Positions 1 to 5,272 of a stretch of DNA of 5,272 bases are shown here, piece by piece. The position numbers were made by a program, and so were the translations under genes. A model generated the notes under the pieces. It had not been told where the DNA came from, made no database searches, and was given only the letters and a program-made list of their open reading frames with translations. This DNA comes from Bacteroidota bacterium (GTDB lineage Bacteria > Bacteroidota > Bacteroidia > Bacteroidales > Prolixibacteraceae). Location of the stretch: positions 1-5,272 of the forward strand of contig DAOVTY010000224.1 of the NCBI GenBank assembly GCA_030632865.1, read 5' to 3'. Position 1 is the stretch's first letter, and each line of letters opens with the position of its first letter.

Positions 1-809
1 GGAATTTTAATATCATCCAGATTATACAAATCGAAATACTCTTTTGGAGCGGTGTAAGGAACGTGCGGACGAACAAAACCAACAGCCATGAAAAATGGTT
101 TTTCGTGATCTTCGTTTAACTTGTCAACTGCCCATTCTGCAATCAACTCATCAAACATTTTCCCGTTAGGCATGTCTTCGCGTTCCAGAGCTCCGTAACA
201 TAACGACTGACCACTATCGAAATCTTCTCCATAATGAGTAATTATTTGACTATGGTCTTTTGGAAATGGGTAGAATTTAGTACCACCATAACCGTCGCCA
301 CGATCTTTTAAATCTTTTGGCACTTTATAATCGGGTGCCGTTTCATCCCAGAAATCATCGGTTTTATCTTTATAATCAGTAACTCCGGCATGAAAAATTT
401 TACCAACTGCCAAGGTTTTATAACCATTTTCTTTAAAATATTGCGGTAACATTGCATGTTCACCCATCACTTGGTCGTAAGTTCTTTTCATTGCTCCGGT
501 TGAACTGTACCAACCTGTAGAAGATGGATGTAGTCCACTTAACAACGAATTTCGCGATGCTGTGCAAACTGCCTGCGAACAGTGAGCATTGGTAAATAAA
601 GTACCTTGATTAAATAACTTATCAAGATTTGGAGTAATTGCCTGTGGATTTCCGCCCATGGCTCCTTCCCAATCATTCAAATCGTCGATGGAAATAAAGA
701 GTACGTTTGGTCTCTGTTGTACTTTTGGAGTACAATTTTGCAGCGAAATTACTCCAACTGCCACTATTAAAATTTTCAATAAATTAATAATGGATTTTTT
801 AAAATTCAT
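1..809 (-). CDS. Iduronate-2-sulfatase-like lipoprotein sulfatase, N-terminal part (cut by left edge)
   Basis: Type I sulfatase that would hydrolyse sulfate esters on a glycan outside the cytoplasm. The ATG at 809-807 opens 269 codons that run off the window edge; the C-terminal half is missing, since family members are usually around 450-550 residues. Residues 1-26 look like a lipoprotein signal: lysines at 4-5, a hydrophobic stretch, then Cys26 in the context SLQNC, which is a loose lipobox. The sulfatase fold begins at PNVLFISIDD (34-43), where Asp42-Asp43 are the expected calcium ligands. The formylglycine site is CTASR (82-86, bases 552-566), the C-x-A-S-R variant. GKIFHAG (136-142) provides the active-site Lys137 and His140, and GFVRPHVPY (244-252) provides His249. 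The GKxFHxG and RPHxPY blocks resemble iduronate-2-sulfatase (SulfAtlas S1_7-like, tentative). The remaining Asp/Asn metal ligands and the second Lys lie outside the window. It follows the HEAT-repeat sulfatase after 35 bases and is probably co-transcribed. The glycan substrate is unknown. Confidence 0.93.
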   Translation of the reverse strand, partial: MNFKKSIINLLKILIVAVGVISLQNCTPKVQQRPNVLFISIDDLNDWEGAMGGNPQAITPNLDKLFNQGTLFTNAHCSQAVCTASRNSLLSGLHPSSTGWYSSTGAMKRTYDQVMGEHAMLPQYFKENGYKTLAVGKIFHAGVTDYKDKTDDFWDETAPDYKVPKDLKDRGDGYGGTKFYPFPKDHSQIITHYGEDFDSGQSLCYGALEREDMPNGKMFDELIAEWAVDKLNEDHEKPFFMAVGFVRPHVPYTAPKEYFDLYNLDDIKI

Positions 810-844
810 AATTTTATATATTATTTGTTTCTATAATATTCAAT
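810..844 (-). other. 35-base intergenic gap with a weak A/T inverted repeat
   Basis: This is the longest gap in the window, between the HEAT sulfatase stop and the IDS-like sulfatase start. It is almost all A/T and contains a perfect 7-base inverted repeat (818-824 with 833-839, loop of 8). The stem has only A:T pairs and no following T-run suited to termination. On the minus strand the ATG is preceded by ATATATAAAATT, the A-rich kind of leader typical of Bacteroidota starts. No TAnnTTTG -7 promoter element is seen. It is read as an intra-operon spacer. Confidence 0.5.
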
Positions 845-2725
845 TTACTTAACCTCATTATGAGTTTTTAGAAGAGCATTTATAGTATGATTTACTACTC
901 TTACAACATATTTATTTTCATCATTCATTGCCAATTGCAAATCTCCAATTAATGGTCTTGCTTTTTCCCCAATTTCATCTAAAACCAGAGCTGCATTTAA
1001 ACGTGTCCACTCATCTTTATTTGTTAGTTGAGTTGAAAGTGTTTTTAATCCCTCGCTTTCCTTATCAAGAATACAAAATGCTCTTGCAGCTGCAATTCGC
1101 ACCGGTGAAGTCTCATCTTTTAACAATGAGCTTAACTTCGAGAACATTTCATTATTTCCCTCTTTTGCATAATTCCCAATTCCGGTGGCTGCCCAATAAC
1201 GAACTGCTTCGTTTTCATGGTTTAAATTTTCAATGAAAAGTTGAATGTCACTCGCCAATGCAACTTCTTGTATTTTATCCACAGGAATTTCATTTTCTCT
1301 TAGAATATTGTAAATGGGTTTATTAAACTGCTTCTCCCATTGCCTTAAAATTGGCTCGGGTATTAAACCTGCATCGGCAATTTTAACCGACCAATCTTTA
1401 TGAGCCTGTCTCATTTTTTCCAAAACGTTTTTATAATCCGGATCACCAGAAAGATTATTCAATTCCTTTGGATCCTTCTCCAAATCAAATAACTCCTCAA
1501 CAGGTTTTTTTAGTGCCATTAGTTTAACTCCAGCTTCAGGTAAAGTGCCATTTTCATAACTACTTCTAATTGCCTTCATAATATCACCTTTCTCCGGTGT
1601 ATTCATGTATTGAATAAAAGGTTTTGGAAATTCATAATAGCGAATATATTTGTACTTCTTGTCTCTAACTGCACGTTGCATATCGTACCTTTCGTCCATT
1701 CTATCGCGCGAAGAATAAACATATTCTCTTTCGGGAGAAAGATTTTCGCCTAAGAAAGATCTTCCCTGCATATTTTCGGGAACTGGTAAACCTGCCAAAT
1801 GCAAAACTGTTGGAGGTAAATCTATAAAACTTACCAACTCATCAGTTTTTGTCCCCATTTTATGTGGTAAAAGATGTTGATATTTTTTAGGCATTTTTAT
1901 AATAAACGGAACTTTGAGACCAGTATCATAAAGCCATCTTTTATAAATAGGAATTCCTGCACCATGATATGAATAGAAAAATACGATTGTATTTTCTTCT
2001 AAACCATCTTCTTTTAATTGAGAAAGAAGATTTTCAACATATTTATCAAGTGCCGAAATATTGTTGTAATATCTTGCCCACAATTCATTTACAATTGGAG
2101 TATCTGGAAAATAAGGAGGAAGTGGAGCTTCTCCGGGTTTTAGCAAGCTCTCTTTTGGCAAATCTTTAACTATATATTCATGTTTTTTCTTCGAATTGGT
2201 TGCACTTTCGTGTGTTCCTGTATAATTAAAAACAGCAAAAAACGGCTGATCTTTTAATTCACGATTTCTCCAGTGGGCGCTTTTACCAGATTCATCCCAA
2301 ATCTCGGAAGAGCTGTAACTAACGTTGTAATCTTCTTTCGAATTATTTGTACAAAAATAGCCTGCTTCGCGAAGATATTGCGGATAATAATTAAACTCGT
2401 CGGGAAACCACCCTTTGCAACGCATGTGATGAGAACCAATTGAAGATTGGTGCATGCCAGTAATTATAGAAGAGCGTGCAGGTGCACAAACAGGAGCTGT
2501 TGCAATTGCATTTGTATATAACACTCCATCAACTGCCAACTGATCAATTACCGGTGTATTTGCAAATTCATCGCCATAACATCCAATCTGCGGACTAATA
2601 TCTTCTGTTGTTATCCAAATAATATTTGGTTTTTCAGTTTCAAAGGACGTATTTTTATTATTGCACGATAAAAAAAAAGCTGTGGCAACAATTAAAATAA
2701 AAAAGATTTTGATATTCATATTCAT
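845..2725 (-). CDS. Lipoprotein sulfatase with C-terminal HEAT-like repeats and an altered metal site
   Basis: Type I sulfatase of the heparan N-sulfatase-like branch (possibly SulfAtlas S1_8, tentative), 626 residues. Residues 1-21 are a lipoprotein signal ending FFLSC, so Cys21 is the likely lipidated residue. The first Met (2725) is chosen; a second Met two codons on gives nearly the same signal. The catalytic domain spans about 33-460: PNIIWITTED with Glu41-Asp42 at the metal site; CAPAR (80-84, bases 2474-2488), with Ala where Ser is usual; NNSKEDYN (127-134) with Lys130; NYTGTHES (167-174) with His172; and KRWLYDTG (262-269) with Lys262. The block YSYHGAG (251-257) has Tyr253 where this branch has Asp (S-D-H-G), which removes an expected calcium ligand. 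Residues about 485-620 form four HEAT-like helical repeats. The gene starts 23 bases after the amidohydrolase stop and is probably in the same operon. The fold assignment is firm, but catalytic competence is doubtful and the substrate unknown. Confidence 0.93.
   Translation of the reverse strand: MNMNIKIFFILIVATAFFLSCNNKNTSFETEKPNIIWITTEDISPQIGCYGDEFANTPVIDQLAVDGVLYTNAIATAPVCAPARSSIITGMHQSSIGSHHMRCKGWFPDEFNYYPQYLREAGYFCTNNSKEDYNVSYSSSEIWDESGKSAHWRNRELKDQPFFAVFNYTGTHESATNSKKKHEYIVKDLPKESLLKPGEAPLPPYFPDTPIVNELWARYYNNISALDKYVENLLSQLKEDGLEENTIVFFYSYHGAGIPIYKRWLYDTGLKVPFIIKMPKKYQHLLPHKMGTKTDELVSFIDLPPTVLHLAGLPVPENMQGRSFLGENLSPEREYVYSSRDRMDERYDMQRAVRDKKYKYIRYYEFPKPFIQYMNTPEKGDIMKAIRSSYENGTLPEAGVKLMALKKPVEELFDLEKDPKELNNLSGDPDYKNVLEKMRQAHKDWSVKIADAGLIPEPILRQWEKQFNKPIYNILRENEIPVDKIQEVALASDIQLFIENLNHENEAVRYWAATGIGNYAKEGNNEMFSKLSSLLKDETSPVRIAAARAFCILDKESEGLKTLSTQLTNKDEWTRLNAALVLDEIGEKARPLIGDLQLAMNDENKYVVRVVNHTINALLKTHNEVK
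866..1273 (-). other. HEAT-like repeat domain within the 626-residue sulfatase
   Basis: Residues about 485-620 consist of four helical repeats, each with the pattern acidic/polar turn, V-R or T-R, then an Ala-rich helix: AVRYWAATGI, PVRIAAARAF, WTRLNAALVL and VVRVVNHTI. The repeat Arg residues fall at 509, 543, 575 and 609, a spacing of 34, 32 and 34, as expected for HEAT or PBS-lyase-like repeats. Such repeats normally form a superhelical binding surface. Attachment to a partner protein or to the glycan is inference. The last repeat is the least Ala-rich and probably caps the solenoid. Confidence 0.8.
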
Positions 2726-2748
2726 TAGTTTAGTTGGTTTTTAGGTAC

Positions 2749-3753
2749 TTATATTTTCAACAATTTACGTGTGTTATCCCTAAACAGTTTTGCTTTAATC
2801 TCTTCGGGCAAATCAATATTATTATAAAAATCGAAATGAGATTCGCGTCCAGCACCTCCAATTGCATCGGTTCCAAACATTAACTTCTCGGAGTAATCGG
2901 CTAAGAATTTTTTACCAAATTCTGGGTCTCGCGTAATTGCATTTAATCCACTATTTGCAGATAAATCGGCGTACATATTAGAATAATTTTCGAGCAATCG
3001 TACTGCTGCCCCACCAGATGAAACCTTTCCTTTCGGATACCCTTTTAACTCTTTTACGTCACCTGTAATCGAATTCCACCAACCATTTGCATGGCCAATA
3101 AAATTCACATCGCTAAATTCTTTTAATACTCTTTCCATTGCAGGCAATCCCGGAACATCTACCGCATGTTTATTATCAATATGAAATAAAACAGGGAAAT
3201 CAACTTCGGCACAAGCAGCATAAATTCTTTTCATTCGAGGATCATCCAAAGGTATATTTCCAGAATTACCCTGTTTATCGCGAGGCTTTAATTCCCCAAA
3301 TCCGATTACTCCTTTTTTCTTAAACTGCTTTAAAACTTTAACAATCTCTTTTGTTGATTTGAAAGCATCGTAATGAACAAGACAAAATGGTAAAAGCCTA
3401 CCGTTTGTTTCTTGAAACTTTTCGAGTAATTCGTCGTTACTTATTACATTTTTGTTCCGCCCGGGATAATAAGTTTCGGGATATTGAATGGGTGAAAGCA
3501 AAACAGTTTGCGAAACACCATGTTTGTCCATCCAATTTAAAACTGGGTCGAAAGAGAAGTTTGCTGAGTTGGTCATTAAATCGCTACCCAAATGATGATG
3601 AACATCTATAAAATTTTTACTTGGAATATTATTTTTTATAACCGTACTAAAAGACGGAAGAACAGTTGCTGCAACCAACCCTGCTCCACCTTTTGCAAGT
3701 CTTAAACTAAACTCCCTCCGGGTTATTTTATTCGAATTAATTTTAGTATTCAT
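2749..3753 (-). CDS. Tat-exported amidohydrolase-superfamily metal-dependent hydrolase
   Basis: A 334-residue protein of the amidohydrolase 2 type (TIM-barrel metal hydrolases that include decarboxylases, lactonases and amidases). It starts with a twin-arginine signal: TRREFSL (11-17) with Arg12-Arg13, then an Ala/Gly-rich hydrophobic stretch to about residue 37. It is therefore exported folded, probably with its metal already bound. Barrel motifs appear in order: DVHHHLG (50-56) giving the HxH pair His52/His54; GFGELKP (151-157) with Glu154; LFHIDNK (189-195) with His191; FIGHANGWW (218-226) with His221; and FGTDAIGG (293-300) with Asp296. All expected metal and catalytic positions are present, so it should be active. 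The ATG at 3753-3751 is required to keep the Tat signal; the next Met is residue 60. It overlaps the upstream sulfatase by 11 bases, indicating coupled translation, and precedes the HEAT sulfatase by 23. Its reaction cannot be read from the sequence; a lactonase, deacylase or ester/amide hydrolase acting on the same glycan products is a guess. Confidence 0.9.
   Translation of the reverse strand: MNTKINSNKITRREFSLRLAKGGAGLVAATVLPSFSTVIKNNIPSKNFIDVHHHLGSDLMTNSANFSFDPVLNWMDKHGVSQTVLLSPIQYPETYYPGRNKNVISNDELLEKFQETNGRLLPFCLVHYDAFKSTKEIVKVLKQFKKKGVIGFGELKPRDKQGNSGNIPLDDPRMKRIYAACAEVDFPVLFHIDNKHAVDVPGLPAMERVLKEFSDVNFIGHANGWWNSITGDVKELKGYPKGKVSSGGAAVRLLENYSNMYADLSANSGLNAITRDPEFGKKFLADYSEKLMFGTDAIGGAGRESHFDFYNNIDLPEEIKAKLFRDNTRKLLKI
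3743..3753 (-). other. 11-base overlap of sulfatase stop and amidohydrolase start
   Basis: The sulfatase ends with TAA at 3745-3743 and the amidohydrolase ATG is at 3753-3751, in a different frame. The overlap implies that ribosomes finishing the sulfatase reinitiate on the hydrolase, keeping the two at linked levels. The only purine-rich stretch before the ATG is AGAGAG immediately adjacent, too close for a normal Shine-Dalgarno. This fits a start that relies on coupling. Confidence 0.85.
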
Positions 3754-5074
3754 CTCTCTGTTTAAAATTGTGAGTTGGTGCAGTATTTAATTCTTCTTGA
3801 AATTTATCCATCAGGTTTTCTTCCAATTGGGTTAATTTTTCCTTTGCAATTGGATTTTGTTCTCTAGAGTCTTTACTAACATTATAAAATCTTCCATCGT
3901 TATAAAGTTTGTACTCTTTATTTCGAACAAACCTCCCGTACCAACGCTCATTCCCTCCTTTTTTCAATGGGTCGTAATGCACAAAAACAGTTTCTCTTTT
4001 CTCTTGTTTTTCACCCGAAAATAGAGGATAAAAACTTTTCCCATCAATTCCAATGGGAGTTTTTATTCCAGCTAAATCGGCAAAAGTTGGAAGAAAATCA
4101 CTGAACTCAAACAGTTCATTATAATCAAATCCTTTTTTAATTTTAGCCGGATTATAGACTACCATTGGCACATGTGAACCTGCATCGGGCATAGTTCCTT
4201 TTCCTCCTTTGAAAGGGCCATTTATGGTTTGAGTTGTTAAGCTGTAATGTGTTCCATTATCGGCGGTAAAAATGAAAATTGTATTATCAGAAAGTCCTAA
4301 TTCATCAATTTTAGTTGCTAATTTCTGAACAATTTTATCGGTGTATTCAACCATGTCTTTAAAAAAACGGTCATCTTTTTTGAGTCGTAAATTTTTGTTT
4401 TGCCACTCTTTTGAGTCTGGTGTAGGTATAAAAGGCGAATGCACTAAAATCATCGGATAGTACAAAAAAAATGGTTTGTCTTTATTTTTTTCAATAAAAT
4501 TTATTGCGTAGTCGCTAACTATATCCGGTCCATATTTATCTTCAAGCCCTTTTAATTCTTTTCCATTTTGAATTAGTTTTGGATCAGCAAACCGATTGCC
4601 TGACTCACCAATAAAATTCCACAAACAATATTCATTAAACCCAAAATGTTGCGGACGTTTTAAAAGTTCTTCTTTCAAGGATTCAAATTTTGTGTTCACT
4701 CCATTTAATTGCCATTTGCCAACAACACAAGTTTCGTAGCCTGCTTCTTTTAGAAGGTTGCCGAATGTTTTTTCATTTTTATCGAGGTAGCCAAATGCTT
4801 TGTAATTTCGGTAGTTGTATTTGCCCGTCATTATTTTAACTCGCGATGGAGTACAAAGCGGTTGAGAGATAGCATAATTAAATTTGATTCCCTTTTCTCC
4901 AAGTTCATCTAAAAATGGAGTATTGTGCGATAAACTTCCATTAGAACTTAAACATTCGTACCCCATGTCGTCTGCCATCAGCAAAACGATATTTGGTTTT
5001 TGTTTCTCTGTGCCCAATACTGAAAATGCGATTATTGAAAACAAAAAAAAGGATGTAAATACTAAATACTTCAT
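3743..5074 (-). CDS. Sec-exported type I sulfatase (arylsulfatase family)
   Basis: A complete 443-residue sulfatase that removes sulfate from an unknown, probably glycan, substrate. Residues 1-21 are a Sec signal peptide (Lys2, then a long hydrophobic core, likely cleaved near SVLG/TEK). It has no lipobox Cys, so a periplasmic or secreted location is expected. Active-site elements appear in order: IVLLMADDMG (29-38) with Asp35-Asp36; CTPSR (74-78, bases 4841-4855), the canonical formylglycine signature; GKWQLNG (119-125) with Lys120, and Gln122 where many sulfatases have His; VHSPFIP (211-217) with His212; ADNGTH (271-276) with Asp272-Asn273; and FKGGKGT (288-294) with Lys292. All metal ligands are present, so it should be active. 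The C-terminal subdomain ends with the usual arylsulfatase block about the strand-turn YKLYNDGRFYNV. The start lies 7 bases after the upstream sulfatase stop, and its end overlaps the amidohydrolase start, placing it inside an operon. The SulfAtlas subfamily is not assigned. Confidence 0.95.
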   Translation of the reverse strand: MKYLVFTSFFLFSIIAFSVLGTEKQKPNIVLLMADDMGYECLSSNGSLSHNTPFLDELGEKGIKFNYAISQPLCTPSRVKIMTGKYNYRNYKAFGYLDKNEKTFGNLLKEAGYETCVVGKWQLNGVNTKFESLKEELLKRPQHFGFNEYCLWNFIGESGNRFADPKLIQNGKELKGLEDKYGPDIVSDYAINFIEKNKDKPFFLYYPMILVHSPFIPTPDSKEWQNKNLRLKKDDRFFKDMVEYTDKIVQKLATKIDELGLSDNTIFIFTADNGTHYSLTTQTINGPFKGGKGTMPDAGSHVPMVVYNPAKIKKGFDYNELFEFSDFLPTFADLAGIKTPIGIDGKSFYPLFSGEKQEKRETVFVHYDPLKKGGNERWYGRFVRNKEYKLYNDGRFYNVSKDSREQNPIAKEKLTQLEENLMDKFQEELNTAPTHNFKQRDEY

Positions 5075-5075
5075 T

Positions 5076-5084
5076 TCACTATTA
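5076..5084 (-). other. Tandem in-frame triple stop TAA-TAG-TGA
   Basis: The upstream arylsulfatase ends with three consecutive in-frame stop codons, one of each kind (TAA 5084-5082, TAG 5081-5079, TGA 5078-5076). One base then separates them from the ATG of the next sulfatase at 5074. The 7-base gap is therefore made up almost entirely of backup stops. It may limit readthrough between two closely packed secreted proteins, or be chance in AT-rich sequence. Confidence 0.9.
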
Positions 5085-5272
5085 ATTTATAATTTCAGTC
5101 TCCTTCAACCAATTCCCCCAATCTGTAGTCAGCTCTTTTACTACTTCTGGAAATTCATTAACGAGGTCATTTGTTTCAGTTTCATCAATATCCATATTGT
5201 ACAATTCCCAAGGACCTTTGTTATCTGAAACTAGTTTCCATTTTCCTTTTCTAATTGCTTTACCACTTTGCC
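5082..5272 (-). CDS. Arylsulfatase, C-terminal fragment (cut by right edge)
   Basis: The last 62 codons of a gene that enters from the right edge, ending with TAA at 5084-5082. Of the three minus-strand frames entering here, the other two hit stops within 14 codons. The residues match the C-terminal subdomain of arylsulfatase A-like enzymes: KAIRKGKWKLV (4-14), then GPWELYNMDIDETE (19-32), NDL, a Pro-Glu, and a W-x-x-W helix (TDWGNWLKE). In this family these form the final antiparallel strands and the closing helix, where the GKWKL strand packs near the substrate pocket. The catalytic Cys motif, metal ligands and signal peptide lie outside the window, so subfamily and competence cannot be judged. 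It is the first gene of the visible operon segment and is followed after 7 bases by the next sulfatase. The break is only the window edge; there is no sign of frameshift or truncation. Confidence 0.88.
   Translation of the reverse strand, partial: QSGKAIRKGKWKLVSDNKGPWELYNMDIDETETNDLVNEFPEVVKELTTDWGNWLKETEIIN

Noticed and set aside
818..839. Inverted repeat in the gap, considered as a terminator
   Set aside because: The 7-base stem contains only A:T pairs with an 8-base loop and no following T-run, so it is too weak. The next gene starts just downstream in the same direction.
658..852. Plus-strand open frame of 64 codons spanning the 35-base gap
   Set aside because: Mostly antisense to the IDS-like sulfatase start. 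There is no ribosome-binding context, and its hydrophobic tail is the reverse of A/T-rich signal and spacer sequence.
928..1236. Plus-strand open frame of about 100 codons opposite the HEAT repeats
   Set aside because: Antisense to the Ala-rich repeat helices of the 626-residue sulfatase. The Leu/Phe/His-rich translation has no domain and is a by-product of the opposite coding strand.
4709..4717. Gln122 in GKWQLNG considered as a lost active-site His
   Set aside because: The position varies among sulfatase subfamilies, and GKWQL is a form I recall for relatives of this enzyme. All metal ligands, the Cys and both Lys residues are intact, so inactivation is not supported.
4884..5228. Plus-strand open frame of 114 codons
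   Set aside because: It lies antisense to the sulfatase signal-peptide region and the arylsulfatase tail, both of which have clear family motifs. Its translation shows no recognisable domain and is rich in residues expected from the antisense of AT-rich coding sequence.
1..5272. Mobile element, CRISPR array, tRNA or other RNA gene
   Set aside because: The window is almost completely filled by five same-strand coding genes with gaps of at most 35 bases. No transposase, repeat array, tRNA-like cloverleaf or terminal inverted repeats were seen.

Overview
This AT-rich window (roughly one third G+C by eye) holds five protein genes, all on the minus strand and packed head to tail. Four are type I (FGly-dependent) sulfatases and one is a Tat-exported metal-dependent hydrolase of the amidohydrolase superfamily. 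The low G+C, lipoprotein-type signal peptides, A-rich translation starts without a clear Shine-Dalgarno, and a dense run of unlike sulfatases all suggest a Bacteroidota member, probably a marine or algal-polysaccharide degrader. This is inference: the window contains no taxonomic marker.

Layout in transcription order (right to left): (1) the C-terminal 62 codons of an arylsulfatase, 5272-5082, cut by the right edge; (2) a 443-residue Sec-exported sulfatase, 5074-3743, with a canonical CTPSR motif; (3) a 334-residue Tat-signal amidohydrolase, 3753-2749, overlapping gene 2 by 11 bases; (4) a 626-residue lipoprotein sulfatase with C-terminal HEAT-like repeats, 2725-845; (5) the N-terminal 269 codons of an iduronate-2-sulfatase-like lipoprotein sulfatase, 809-1, cut by the left edge. 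Junctions are +7, -11, +23 and +35 bases. No terminator or recognisable Bacteroidota promoter lies between them, so the stretch looks like the interior of one operon. No gap exceeds 35 bases.

The four sulfatases are clearly different subfamilies, judged by their active-site neighbourhoods. This suggests stepwise removal of sulfate esters from chemically distinct positions of a sulfated glycan, with the Tat hydrolase acting on another bond in the same material. No SusC/SusD, glycoside hydrolase or lyase is in view, so the substrate cannot be named. Each sulfatase needs its active-site Cys converted to formylglycine by a maturase (usually anSME in Bacteroidota) encoded elsewhere.

The most notable anomaly is in the HEAT-repeat sulfatase. 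The Asp expected in the metal-binding D-H-G motif is a Tyr (codon 1967-1969), one base away from Asp, and its sulfatase signature reads CAPAR rather than CxPSR. It may be an inactivated or repurposed sulfatase, or the base may be a sequence error.
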